DNA of 64,000 bases from Flavonifractor sp052065355. GTDB taxonomy: Bacteria; Bacillota; Clostridia; Oscillospirales; Oscillospiraceae. The position numbers and the translations under genes were made by a program. Positions 25,287 to 33,076 of this stretch are shown piece by piece. The notes beneath the pieces are model-generated. The model was given only the letters and a program-made list of their open reading frames with translations. It did no database searches and was not told where the DNA came from. The stretch is taken from positions 61,665-125,664 of the forward strand of contig NZ_JBQHUF010000008.1 of the NCBI RefSeq assembly GCF_052065355.1. Reading direction: 5' to 3'. Within the stretch, counting starts at the first letter, position 1. Each line of letters opens with the position of its first letter.

Positions 25287-25315
25287 AATATATCATCATT
25301 GTCGATCACTTTCAA
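25287..25315 (-). promoter_or_regulatory. Promoter and FruR-type operators of fruRKA-ptsHI
   Basis: The minus strand has TTGAAA, a 17-bp spacer and TATATT. The motif GATTGAAA or close variants occurs three times (about 25283, 25309 and 25329), one copy overlapping the -35. Repeated GATTGAAA-like boxes are plausible DeoR-type operators. Confidence 0.7.
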
Positions 25316-25388
25316 TCTTTTTTAATCAATTTCAATCACAAAAAATCACGGCACTTTTTAGGCAACTTCTACAACCTGTCGGTTGAGG

Positions 25389-25430
25389 TAAAAAAAGCGA
25401 AGCGCCGTAAAACGGCGCTTCGCTTTTTTT
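25389..25430. terminator. Bidirectional terminator
   Basis: AAGCGAAGCGCCGT/ACGGCGCTTCGCTT with a 3-nt loop has an A-run on the left and a T-run on the right. On the minus strand it ends the kinase gene transcript ahead of the fru promoter. Confidence 0.9.
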
Positions 25431-25499
25431 GATTTCATTATTCTCACTCGGCAAATTTAGATATAATATCGCAGAAAGCTAGAGATGGAAAACCATCAA

Positions 25500-26009
25500 T
25501 TACAGGTCAATATCTACCTCATACTTGTCTTTAATAAGCATATAATTTGCATTGTACTTTTGTGCAAGTTCCAAAAACCGTGCATTGTCCTCCAATACAG
25601 TTTCTATGGTGCATCCATCACTTAAACGATTTTCTATTATGTTGGAATATCCTTTGATATCAGCAAAATGATTTTTGATATAATCTTTACTCATAATAAG
25701 GCAATAGTATTTTATATGGGAGAGATATTCATTTGCAAAGTCTTTTGACCAGTCAAAGGGAATATAGCACCCTTCAATGATCAGATTTTGCCCATTCTCT
25801 ATGGCGGTTTTTATCATTTCGCGAATAATAGGCCACAAATAATCCGTGAGCGCAGTATCTTCTTCCGGCGTCAGTTTCGTATAGCCGCTGCGGATAAGTC
25901 CCATCTTCAAGTGATCGATTGATAAATAAGGGATTTTATACTTCTCAAGCAATTTTTGAGCAAGTGCAGTTTTCCCAGTGTGAGATGCTCCTGTTATTAA
26001 GATGACCAT
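25500..26009 (-). CDS. P-loop nucleotide kinase-like protein
   Basis: A 169-residue protein with a Walker A loop (GASHTGKT, residues 7-14) and a small-molecule/adenylate-kinase-like fold: YLSIDHLKMGLIRSG is a substrate-lid-like segment and LIIEGCYIP a Walker B-like strand. The substrate is unknown. The gene is much more AT-rich than its neighbours and uses A/T-ending codons, which suggests horizontal acquisition. It stands alone between two terminators. A phosphotransferase acting on a small metabolite or antibiotic is possible but not shown. Confidence 0.7.
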   Translation of the reverse strand: MVILITGASHTGKTALAQKLLEKYKIPYLSIDHLKMGLIRSGYTKLTPEEDTALTDYLWPIIREMIKTAIENGQNLIIEGCYIPFDWSKDFANEYLSHIKYYCLIMSKDYIKNHFADIKGYSNIIENRLSDGCTIETVLEDNARFLELAQKYNANYMLIKDKYEVDIDL

Positions 26010-26128
26010 CGTTCTCTCCTGCCCTATATTTTGGCGTCTGCCGTCTTTGAATATGATACCATAAAAGGCGCTTGCAGTTCTACAGCACGGTCAGCCCGAT
26101 AAGCCTTCGATTCACAGCCAGCAGATAA

Positions 26129-26170
26129 AAACCCGGCAAAGCATTGTGTTACAACGCTTTGCCGGGTTTA
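26129..26170 (-). terminator. Terminator of guaA
   Basis: AAACCCGGCAAAGC/GCTTTGCCGGGTTT pair around a 13-nt loop, just after the guaA stop on the minus strand. Confidence 0.85.
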
Positions 26171-26175
26171 CTATC

Positions 26176-27465
26176 TTACTCCCATTCGATGGTGCCGGTG
26201 GGCTTGGGCGTCAGGTCGTACAGGACACGGTTGATACCCTTCACCTCATGGGTGATGCGGTAGGTAATGTGCTGGAGCAGGTCAAAGGGCACGTTCTCCA
26301 CCGTGGCGGTCATGGCATCCACGGTGTTGACGGCACGGATGATGGCCGGCCACTCGTCGGCCCGCTTGCCGTCCCGGACGCCCACGCTCTTCACGTCAGG
26401 CACGATGGTGAAGTACTGCCACACCTTGCCCTCCAGGCCGTTCTTGGCAAACTCCTCCCGGAGAATGGCGTCGGACTCACGCAGGGCCTCCAGCCGGTCA
26501 CGGGTAATGGCACCCAGGCAGCGCACGCCCAGGCCGGGGCCGGGGAAGGGCTGACGGTACACCATGTTGTCGGGCAGGCCCAGGGCCTTGCCGCAGGCAC
26601 GCACCTCGTCCTTAAAGAGCATCTTCAGGGGCTCCACCAGCTCGAAGTCCAGATTCTCAGGCAGGCCGCCCACGTTGTGGTGGCTCTTCACCGCCTTCAC
26701 GGTCTTGGTGCCGGACTCGATGATATCGGGGTAAATGGTGCCCTGGCCCAGGAAGGAGATGCCCTCCAGCTTGCGGGCCTCCTCGTCAAAGACGCGGATG
26801 AACTCCTCGCCGATGATCTTGCGCTTGCGCTCGGGGTCGGACACGCCGGCCAGCTTGTCCAGGAAGCGGTCCACCGCGTCCACATAGATCAGGTTGGCGT
26901 CCATCTCGTGGCGGAACACCTGCACCACCTGCTCAGGCTCACCCTTGCGGAGCAGGCCGTGGTTGACGTGGACACAGGTGAGCTGCTTGCCGATGGCCTT
27001 GATAAGCAGAGCGGCCACCACGGAGGAGTCCACGCCGCCGGACAGGGCCAGCAGCACCTTCTTGTCACCCACCTGCCGGCGGATCAGCTCGATCTGGTCG
27101 GCGATGAAGTTTTCCATGTTCCAGTTGGCCTGGGCGCCGCACACACCGAAGATAAAGTTGGACAGAGCCTGCTTGCGCTCCTCGGGATCGGCGGGCCAGG
27201 GGGCGTCCCCCTTGTGGTCGGCCAGCAGCACCGGCACCTCGCAGTTGTAGATGTCCTTGGAGACGTCGATCTCCACCCCGTCCACCACGCGGTTGGGGCC
27301 GCCATTGAGAATGATGCCCTTCACGTTGGGCAGAGCATGCAGCTGCTCCAGCGTGATATCGTGGGGATGGATCTCACTGTAAACGCCCAGCGCGCGAATC
27401 TCACGGGCCAGCTGCGCGTTTTCGCCGCTGCCCAGGTCCAAAATAAGGATCATGTCCTGCTTCAT
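26176..27465 (-). CDS. guaA: GMP synthase lacking the glutaminase catalytic region
   Basis: A 429-residue GuaA; the usual length is about 510-525. The ATP-pyrophosphatase domain is intact (LALSGGVDSSVVAALL; QPFPGPGLGVRCLG; dimerisation tail ending PTGTIEWE), so XMP amination is expected. The amidotransferase half keeps only its first ~75 residues (LILDLGSGENAQLARE, IILNGGP). From PVLLADHK it passes straight to LSNFIFGVCG, omitting the ~85 residues that carry the nucleophilic Cys (normally in CYGMQ) and the His/Glu pair (GVQFHPE). The frame is clean, with a GGAGG start site. It should depend on free ammonia or on a separate glutaminase. Confidence 0.9.
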   Translation of the reverse strand: MKQDMILILDLGSGENAQLAREIRALGVYSEIHPHDITLEQLHALPNVKGIILNGGPNRVVDGVEIDVSKDIYNCEVPVLLADHKGDAPWPADPEERKQALSNFIFGVCGAQANWNMENFIADQIELIRRQVGDKKVLLALSGGVDSSVVAALLIKAIGKQLTCVHVNHGLLRKGEPEQVVQVFRHEMDANLIYVDAVDRFLDKLAGVSDPERKRKIIGEEFIRVFDEEARKLEGISFLGQGTIYPDIIESGTKTVKAVKSHHNVGGLPENLDFELVEPLKMLFKDEVRACGKALGLPDNMVYRQPFPGPGLGVRCLGAITRDRLEALRESDAILREEFAKNGLEGKVWQYFTIVPDVKSVGVRDGKRADEWPAIIRAVNTVDAMTATVENVPFDLLQHITYRITHEVKGINRVLYDLTPKPTGTIEWE

Positions 27466-27532
27466 CCCAGTTCCTCCCTGTTAAAATTTCGGTAAGCATC
27501 ATTATAGCACACTTACAGGGCAGATGCATCCC

Positions 27533-27760
27533 CTAAGTTCCAGAATTCGACGATTCCTCCGACACATACTCCAGCAGATCCCCGGGCTGGCAGTCCAGGG
27601 CCTTGCAGATGGCCTCCAGGGTGGTGAAGCGCACCGCCTTGGCGTGGTTGTTTTTCAGAATGGACAGGTTGGCCAGGGTGATATCCACCTTGGCGGAGAG
27701 CTCGTTGAGGCTCATTTTCCGCTTGGCCATCATCACATCCAGGTTGACAATGATCGGCAT
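27533..27760 (-). CDS. Small XRE-family regulator (YozG-like)
   Basis: A 75-residue Cro/C1-type HTH protein (SLNELSAKVDITLANLSILK). It lies 11 bases downstream of a DUF2975 membrane protein gene, the common YoaS/YozG-type pairing. The C-terminal LEAICKALDCQPGDLLEY is characteristic of this small regulator family. It probably controls its own pair; the signal is unknown. Confidence 0.85.
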   Translation of the reverse strand: MPIIVNLDVMMAKRKMSLNELSAKVDITLANLSILKNNHAKAVRFTTLEAICKALDCQPGDLLEYVSEESSNSGT

Positions 27761-27771
27761 AGCTCCACCCC

Positions 27772-28329
27772 CTAAATGGTGAGATCGTTTTCTGCCTTCA
27801 GCTCCGCCGCCTGGCGGAACAGGGCGGACATCACCAGGCAGAGCAGCCCCGCCATAAAGAATACGGGGACAAACAGGGCGTTATAGGAAAGCAGCGGCTC
27901 GATGGTGCGGTAGTACGCCAGACCCCAGATCAGGCGAACCAGGGCAGCGGCGGAAATCAGGAAGCTACACACCGCAGCCAATCGGAGGCTTTTGCTGTTC
28001 TTCTCCTGAAAGGGTAAGCCCTCCAGCACGGTGTCCAGCACCCGCCGGGCCTGCCACAGTACCACCGCGGTGCACACGCCGCAGAACAGAAGAAAAGCCG
28101 ACAGCACATCTGCGTAAGCACCGTTCTGTCCCCACTGGCTCCACCCGCCCAACAGCAGCATAGCGAGGGTATCGTCGGTATCATATCGCCACCACTCCGC
28201 CAGTCCCTGATGTACACTGATGTGAACCATTCCAGGTACCAGCAGCAGGGCAATCAGATTACACACAAAGGTAATGATGACCAATATCTTCAATGCTCCG
28301 GCCAGCTTCTGCACGGCAGTCTTTTCCAT
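27772..28329 (-). CDS. DUF2975 membrane protein
   Basis: A 185-residue protein with four hydrophobic segments (about 10-32, 75-97, 115-137, 145-168) and the DUF2975 layout. The conserved stretch LEGLPFQEKNSKSLRLAAVC lies between membrane pairs. Its role is not known. Gene order places it as the membrane half of a two-gene unit with the small XRE regulator. Confidence 0.8.
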   Translation of the reverse strand: MEKTAVQKLAGALKILVIITFVCNLIALLLVPGMVHISVHQGLAEWWRYDTDDTLAMLLLGGWSQWGQNGAYADVLSAFLLFCGVCTAVVLWQARRVLDTVLEGLPFQEKNSKSLRLAAVCSFLISAAALVRLIWGLAYYRTIEPLLSYNALFVPVFFMAGLLCLVMSALFRQAAELKAENDLTI

Positions 28330-28382
28330 GGTATCTCCCCCTTTGGGGAGAGTATACCATGGCTTTTATCGTTTTTCAATAA

Positions 28383-28414
28383 AAAAGTGAAGGGCGTCCA
28401 CACGGACGCCCTTC
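28383..28414 (-). terminator. Terminator of the sir2 gene
   Basis: A GAAGGGCGTCC/GGACGCCCTTC stem with loop ACAC is followed by ACTTTTTT on the minus strand. It overlaps the last bases before the stop-codon region of the Sir2 gene. Confidence 0.75.
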
Positions 28415-28416
28415 TG

Positions 28417-29142
28417 TTATACCCGAATGGCCCCCAGCACCTCTCCGATAGGGGCGTTGATGACCAGGTCGGCCTCCCTATCGTAGGGGGTGGAGCTTTT
28501 GTTGATCAGGGTCAGCTTGTTTCCCCGGTAGTAGCGGATCAGGCCCGCCGCCGGGTACACTGCCAGGGAGGTGCCGCCGATGATCAGCATGTCCGCCCGG
28601 GAGATGGCCAGTACCGCGGCCTCGATGGTCTCCTGATCCAGAGACTCCTCATAGAGCACTACGTCGGGCTTGATGGTCCCGCCGCACACCGGGCAGTGAG
28701 GCACACCCTGGCTCTTCATCATAAAGTCCAGGTCGTAGAACTGATGGCACTTCATGCAGTAGTTGCGGTGGACGGAGCCGTGGAGCTCATACACGGCCAC
28801 GCTGCCCGCCGCCTGGTGGAGGCCGTCGATATTCTGGGTCACCACCGCTTTCAGCTTCCCCGCCTGCTCCAGCTCCGCCAGCTTCAAATGGGCGGCGTTG
28901 GGCTTGGCGTCGGGAAAGAGCATTTTGTTGCGGTAGAAGCGATAGAACTCCTCCGGCTCCTTCTTAAAGAAGGTATGGCTCAGGATGGTCTCCGGGGGAT
29001 ATTTGTACTGCTGATTGTACAGCCCGTCCACACTGCGGAAATCAGGGATGCCGCTCTCTGTGGACACCCCGGCCCCGCCGAAAAAGACGATGTTAGAGCT
29101 TTCGCTGATCCAGTCCTGGAGCTGTTTGCGATGGTCGTCCAT
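28417..29142 (-). CDS. NAD-dependent protein deacylase, Sir2 family
   Basis: A 241-residue class III (sirtuin-like) deacylase. It contains the NAD site FFGGAGVSTESGIPDFRS, the catalytic stretch VVTQNIDGLHQAAGS with the HGS loop, and a zinc ribbon with two CxxC pairs (CMKCH...CPVCGG). The ATG at 29142, 9 bases after AGGAGG, is chosen over a longer start. It lies downstream of the ferrous iron transport genes on the same strand, but linkage to iron is probably only positional. Substrates are unknown. Confidence 0.92.
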   Translation of the reverse strand: MDDHRKQLQDWISESSNIVFFGGAGVSTESGIPDFRSVDGLYNQQYKYPPETILSHTFFKKEPEEFYRFYRNKMLFPDAKPNAAHLKLAELEQAGKLKAVVTQNIDGLHQAAGSVAVYELHGSVHRNYCMKCHQFYDLDFMMKSQGVPHCPVCGGTIKPDVVLYEESLDQETIEAAVLAISRADMLIIGGTSLAVYPAAGLIRYYRGNKLTLINKSSTPYDREADLVINAPIGEVLGAIRV

Positions 29143-29158
29143 GAGAGAGATCCTCCTT

Positions 29159-29323
29159 TTACTTCGTTTTCCGGTGGCGGCAGTAGGTATGGGGGCAGCT
29201 GGAGCAGCCGCCGCAGTCACAGCCCCGCTTGCCCTTCAGGCTCTGATGGAAGCGATAAATAAGGTAGACCGCCGCCCAGATAATGAGGGCGGCCACCCCG
29301 ATGTAGATCAGGATCTTGAGCAT
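29159..29323 (-). CDS. FeoB-associated Cys-rich membrane protein
   Basis: A 54-residue protein with one membrane helix (ILIYIGVAALIIWAAVYLIY) followed by a basic, Cys-rich tail (GCDCGGCSSCPHTYC). It begins 4 bases after the feoB stop. Small proteins of this type regularly accompany FeoB in Clostridia and may help ferrous iron handling at the channel; the mechanism is not established. Confidence 0.85.
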   Translation of the reverse strand: MLKILIYIGVAALIIWAAVYLIYRFHQSLKGKRGCDCGGCSSCPHTYCRHRKTK

Positions 29324-29327
29324 AGCA

Positions 29328-31778
29328 TTACCTCAAAAACAGGGAGCCGATCTGGTACACCAGGAAGGAGCCCAGCCAGGCGGCACACAGCTGCCAACAG
29401 ATGGAGGCCAGGGTCCACTTCACCGAGTTCATCTCCTTGCGGATGGTGGACACCGCCGCCACGCAGGGGACGTAGAGCAGCACGAACACCAGGAAGGAGT
29501 AGGCGGCCAGGGGGCTCTGGAAGGTACCGCCCAGGGCGGCGGCAATGGCGGCGCCGCTGGCGGTGACCGAGAAGCCGTAGAACATGCTCATGGAGGACAC
29601 CACCATCTCCTTGGCAATGAGGCCGGAGAGGAGGGCCACCGCGGCCTGCCAGGTACCGAATCCCAGAGGCACAAAGACAGGAGCCAGGAAGGAACCGATG
29701 GCGCCCAGGATGGAATACTCGGCGTCGGACACCATGCCGAAGGCGCCGTTCTCCACACCGAAGGTCTGGAGGAACCACAGCAGCACGCTCATGGCCAGGA
29801 TCAGGGTGCCCGCCTTGACCAGGAAGCCCTTCACTTTCTCCCATACGTGGAGAGCGATGTTTTTCAGGGTGGGCAGACGGTAAGGAGGCAGCTCCAGCAC
29901 GAAGGCGGCGGGCTCGCCCTTGAACACCAGCTTTTTCAGCAGGATACCGGAGATGATGGCAAAGATCAGGCCCAGCAGGTACAGGGAGAACACCACCAGC
30001 CCGCCGTATTTGGGGAAGAAGGCTGCGGTGAGCAAGCCGTACACCGGCAGCCGGGCGGAGCAGGACATGAAAGGCACCAGCATGATGGTCATGCGGCGGT
30101 CCTTCTCATTTTCCATGGTGCGGGCGCCCATGACGGCGGGCACAGTGCAGCCGAAGCCCATGAGCATGGGGATAAAGGCTTTGCCGGACAGGCCGAACCG
30201 GCGGAGCAGCCGGTCCATGATAAAGGCCGCCCGGGCCATGTAGCCGGAATCCTCCAGGAAGGAGAGGAACAGGAACAGAATGGCGATCTGGGGCAGGAAG
30301 GTGAGCACACCGCCCACGCCGGCGATGACGCCATCCACCAGCAGGGCCTCCACCCAGGGGGCGGTGCCGGCGGCGGCCAGGACGCCCCGGACCCATTCCG
30401 CAAAATATCCGCCGATGAGGGTATCCACCCCGTCGGCCAGCACCTGACCGGGACCGAAGGTGAGGGCGAACATGGCCAGCATCATCAGCAGAAACACCGG
30501 GATGGCCAGGAATTTGTGGGTGACGATGGCGTCCACCCGGTCGGACAGGGTGGGCGTACCCAGGGGCCGGCCCCGGGTAACAGAGCTCTCCACCACCTTC
30601 TGGATGAACTGATACCGGGCGTCGGCAATGAGCGTCTCCCGATCGCCCAGGTCATAGGCACCCTCGTATTCCCGACAGACCGCCTCCAGCTTTTCCTTGG
30701 TGGCGCTGTCCAGTCCCAGTGCCTCTTCCACCAGAGAGTCTCCCTCAATGAGCTTGATGGAGGCCCAGTGAGCGGGGATATTGGCGGCATAGGCCTTGTC
30801 GTGGATCAGCTCGCCCACCTTGTGGTGAATCTGGTGGGTGAAATCGTCGTACAGGTCGTCGGGCTCCACGGTGACTCCCACATGCATCTGCTTGTGGGCC
30901 ACCTCCAGCAGCTCCTGGATGTTTTTGCCCGACCGGGCAGTGATGGGGATGACGGGCACCCCCAACGCCTTGGACAGGCCGTCCACATCGATCCTGTCCC
31001 CGTGCTTCTCCACCTCGTCCATAAAGTTGAGGGCGATGACCATGGGCCGCTCCAGCTCCAACAGCTGGGCGGTAAGGTACAGGTTACGCTCGATGTTGGT
31101 GGCGTCGATGATATCGATGATGGCGTCGGGCCGCTCCCCCACGATAAAGTCACGGGCCACGATCTCCTCCATGGAGTAGGGGGACAGCGAGTAAATGCCG
31201 GGCAGGTCCACCACCGTCACCGGCTTGCCGTCCACCTCCGCCTTGCCCTCCTTCTTCTCCACCGTCACGCCGGGCCAGTTGCCCACGTACTGGTTGGAGC
31301 CGGTGAGGGCGTTAAAGAGGGTGGTCTTGCCGCAGTTGGGGTTGCCCACCAGGGCCAGCTTCATCTCCCGGGTGTCGTGGCTGGCGTAGTCGGGCTCTCC
31401 GCCGTGCTCAGCGGCTTCGTGAGCATGGTCGGCGTCCATCCGGCGCAAAGTCTCCTCGTCGGGGATATGCTGCACCATGCCCATGCGCTGCTTGCGCACC
31501 TTGGCCCGGCGCTCTCCCTCCTCACCGGTGGCGATGAGGATCTGAGCGGCGTCCGACTTGCGGAGGGACAGCTCATAGCCCCGCAGATTCAGCTCCAGCG
31601 GATCGCCGAAGGGGGCGATCTTGCGCACGGTGACCTCCGTACCGGGGGTCAGGCCCATATCCACCAGCCGGCGCTTCACCGGCCCGCTCTCGTTGCCCAC
31701 CCGCAGGATGGTACCCCGTTCGCCGGGCTGCACTTCCTCCAAAGTTCGTTGATTTGTCTTGGTCTCTTCCCTGTTCAT
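29328..31778 (-). CDS. feoB: FeoA-FeoB fusion ferrous iron transporter
   Basis: An 816-residue fusion. The FeoA-like SH3 domain (about 12-85; VKRRLVDMGLTPGTEV) is joined by a His-rich linker (about 112-136, DADHAHEAAEHGGEPDYASH) to the FeoB GTPase. G1 is GNPNCGKT at 145-152, followed by VDLPGIYSLS, then the FeoB-C and Gate membrane domains (SFLEDSGYMARAAFIMDR; GFGCTVPAVMGARTM). It imports Fe2+. Fusion of FeoA to FeoB occurs in several anaerobes. It heads a short operon with the Cys-rich protein. Confidence 0.95.
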   Translation of the reverse strand: MNREETKTNQRTLEEVQPGERGTILRVGNESGPVKRRLVDMGLTPGTEVTVRKIAPFGDPLELNLRGYELSLRKSDAAQILIATGEEGERRAKVRKQRMGMVQHIPDEETLRRMDADHAHEAAEHGGEPDYASHDTREMKLALVGNPNCGKTTLFNALTGSNQYVGNWPGVTVEKKEGKAEVDGKPVTVVDLPGIYSLSPYSMEEIVARDFIVGERPDAIIDIIDATNIERNLYLTAQLLELERPMVIALNFMDEVEKHGDRIDVDGLSKALGVPVIPITARSGKNIQELLEVAHKQMHVGVTVEPDDLYDDFTHQIHHKVGELIHDKAYAANIPAHWASIKLIEGDSLVEEALGLDSATKEKLEAVCREYEGAYDLGDRETLIADARYQFIQKVVESSVTRGRPLGTPTLSDRVDAIVTHKFLAIPVFLLMMLAMFALTFGPGQVLADGVDTLIGGYFAEWVRGVLAAAGTAPWVEALLVDGVIAGVGGVLTFLPQIAILFLFLSFLEDSGYMARAAFIMDRLLRRFGLSGKAFIPMLMGFGCTVPAVMGARTMENEKDRRMTIMLVPFMSCSARLPVYGLLTAAFFPKYGGLVVFSLYLLGLIFAIISGILLKKLVFKGEPAAFVLELPPYRLPTLKNIALHVWEKVKGFLVKAGTLILAMSVLLWFLQTFGVENGAFGMVSDAEYSILGAIGSFLAPVFVPLGFGTWQAAVALLSGLIAKEMVVSSMSMFYGFSVTASGAAIAAALGGTFQSPLAAYSFLVFVLLYVPCVAAVSTIRKEMNSVKWTLASICWQLCAAWLGSFLVYQIGSLFLR

Positions 31779-31795
31779 GCTTCATCCGTCCATAT

Positions 31796-31854
31796 AAGTT
31801 AATCTTATCTAATTCAGCCGCTTTATTATACTACGCCGCACAGCGGACACGCAA
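31796..31854 (-). promoter_or_regulatory. feo promoter with possible iron-regulator box
   Basis: The minus strand shows TTGCGT (31849-31854), an 18-bp spacer and TATAAT (31825-31830). Just downstream lies the AT-rich TTAGATAAGATTAACTTA, imperfectly dyadic and reminiscent of DtxR/FeoR-type boxes. The promoter is well supported; the operator is a guess. Confidence 0.5.
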
Positions 31855-31888
31855 GGGATGGGTTCTGCCATTTTTCACAAATATACGC

Positions 31889-31921
31889 AAAAAGGGGATG
31901 GCTTTCGCCATCCCCTTCTTC
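31889..31921 (-). terminator. Terminator of the CD1247-type gene
   Basis: An AAGGGGATGGC/GCCATCCCCTT stem with loop TTTC lies 14 bases past the stop on the minus strand and is followed by a U-rich tract. Confidence 0.85.
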
Positions 31922-31935
31922 AATCGCGGGAAATC

Positions 31936-32397
31936 TTACTCCTCGTGGTCGTGGTCCTCACAACCGCAGCCGCAGCCGCAGTCGTCGTCCTCGTCCTCAC
32001 AGCAGCAGTCGTCGGACAGGTCCAGAGCAAACTTCTGCTTGCAGCCGGGGCACTGGATCACGCCCTCCTCCAGCACGGACTCGTCAATCATCAGAGTCTC
32101 GCCGCAGTTGGGGCAGTCAACCTCGAAGAAATCGTCGTCGTCGCAGCAGCAGTCGTCGTCATCCTCGTCCTCGTCGTCGAACACGGCCTTCTCCACGTCG
32201 GACAGGTCGTCGGAAATGGCGTCGATCTCCTCGCCCAGAGCCTCGGCGTTCTCCTCCAGATCCTCGATGGACATGCCGATCTCCTCCAGGATGCCGATCA
32301 TCACGGAGATGAGCTTGCCTTCCTTGGACTTCTCGGTGTCGATGTTCAGGCCCTCAGCCAGGCCCTTCAGGTACGCGACCTTCTCAGAAATCGTCAT
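31936..32397 (-). CDS. CD1247 N-terminal domain protein with acidic/Cys tail
   Basis: A 153-residue protein. Residues 1-70 form the helical CD1247-type N-terminal domain (SEKVAYLKGLAEGLNID). An Asp/Glu run interrupted by CCC (about 74-90) follows, then a zinc ribbon (Cys95, 98, 116, 119: CPNCG...CPGCK). The tail is Asp/Cys/His rich (CCCEDEDDDCGCGCGCEDHD). The metal-ligand density suggests metal binding or buffering. It is 30 bases downstream of efp and probably co-transcribed. Function is unknown. Confidence 0.8.
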   Translation of the reverse strand: MTISEKVAYLKGLAEGLNIDTEKSKEGKLISVMIGILEEIGMSIEDLEENAEALGEEIDAISDDLSDVEKAVFDDEDEDDDDCCCDDDDFFEVDCPNCGETLMIDESVLEEGVIQCPGCKQKFALDLSDDCCCEDEDDDCGCGCGCEDHDHEE

Positions 32398-32427
32398 GAT
32401 ACGCCCTCCTTTTGTCAGCAGACAGCT

Positions 32428-32997
32428 TTAGGCCTTGCAACGCTCAAGATACTCGCCGGTACGGGTGTCGATCTTGATCTTGTCGCCGGGGTTGATGAAC
32501 AGGGGCACCTTGATCTCGGCGCCGGTCTCCAGGGTGGCGGGCTTGGTCACGTTGGTGGCAGTGTCGCCCTTGAAGCCGGGATCGGTCTCGGTGACCTCCA
32601 GCTCCACGAAGGTGGGGGGCTCAACGGCGAAGATCTTGCCCTTGTAGGAGTTGATCTTGCACACCATGTTCTCCTTCACGAAGCGGAAGTTGTCGCCCAG
32701 CAGCTCAGCGCCGATGGGCACCAGGTCGTAGGTCTCGCCGTCCATGAAGTAGTACAGATCGCCGTCGTTGTAGCTGTACTCCATGTCCTTGCGCTCCACA
32801 TAGGCCTGCTCGAACTTGGCGGTGGGGTTGAAGGAGGTCTCGGTCACGCCGCCGGTGATGACGTTCTTCATCTTGGTGCGGACGAAGGCGGCACCCTTAC
32901 CGGGCTTGACGTGCTGGAACTCCACCACCTGCATGACCTGACCATCCATCTCGAAGGTCACGCCGTTGCGGAAATCACTGGCAGTAATTGTAGGCAT
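32428..32997 (-). CDS. efp: Elongation factor P
   Basis: A 189-residue EF-P with three beta-barrel domains. It relieves ribosome stalling at polyproline stretches. The modifiable lysine is Lys34 in the loop HVKPGKGAAF. The C-terminal signature FINPGDKIKIDTRTGEYLER is present. Known modification genes (epmA/B, ymfI) are not in this window. It shares a strand with the M24 peptidase upstream (79 bases), a frequent neighbour of efp in Firmicutes. Confidence 0.97.
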   Translation of the reverse strand: MPTITASDFRNGVTFEMDGQVMQVVEFQHVKPGKGAAFVRTKMKNVITGGVTETSFNPTAKFEQAYVERKDMEYSYNDGDLYYFMDGETYDLVPIGAELLGDNFRFVKENMVCKINSYKGKIFAVEPPTFVELEVTETDPGFKGDTATNVTKPATLETGAEIKVPLFINPGDKIKIDTRTGEYLERCKA

Positions 32998-33076
32998 TAC
33001 TATTCACTCTCCAAAAAGGTATTCAAAAACTCAGCTAAGTTATTTTACCCCATTATTCCCCTGTTTGCAAGGCTTT

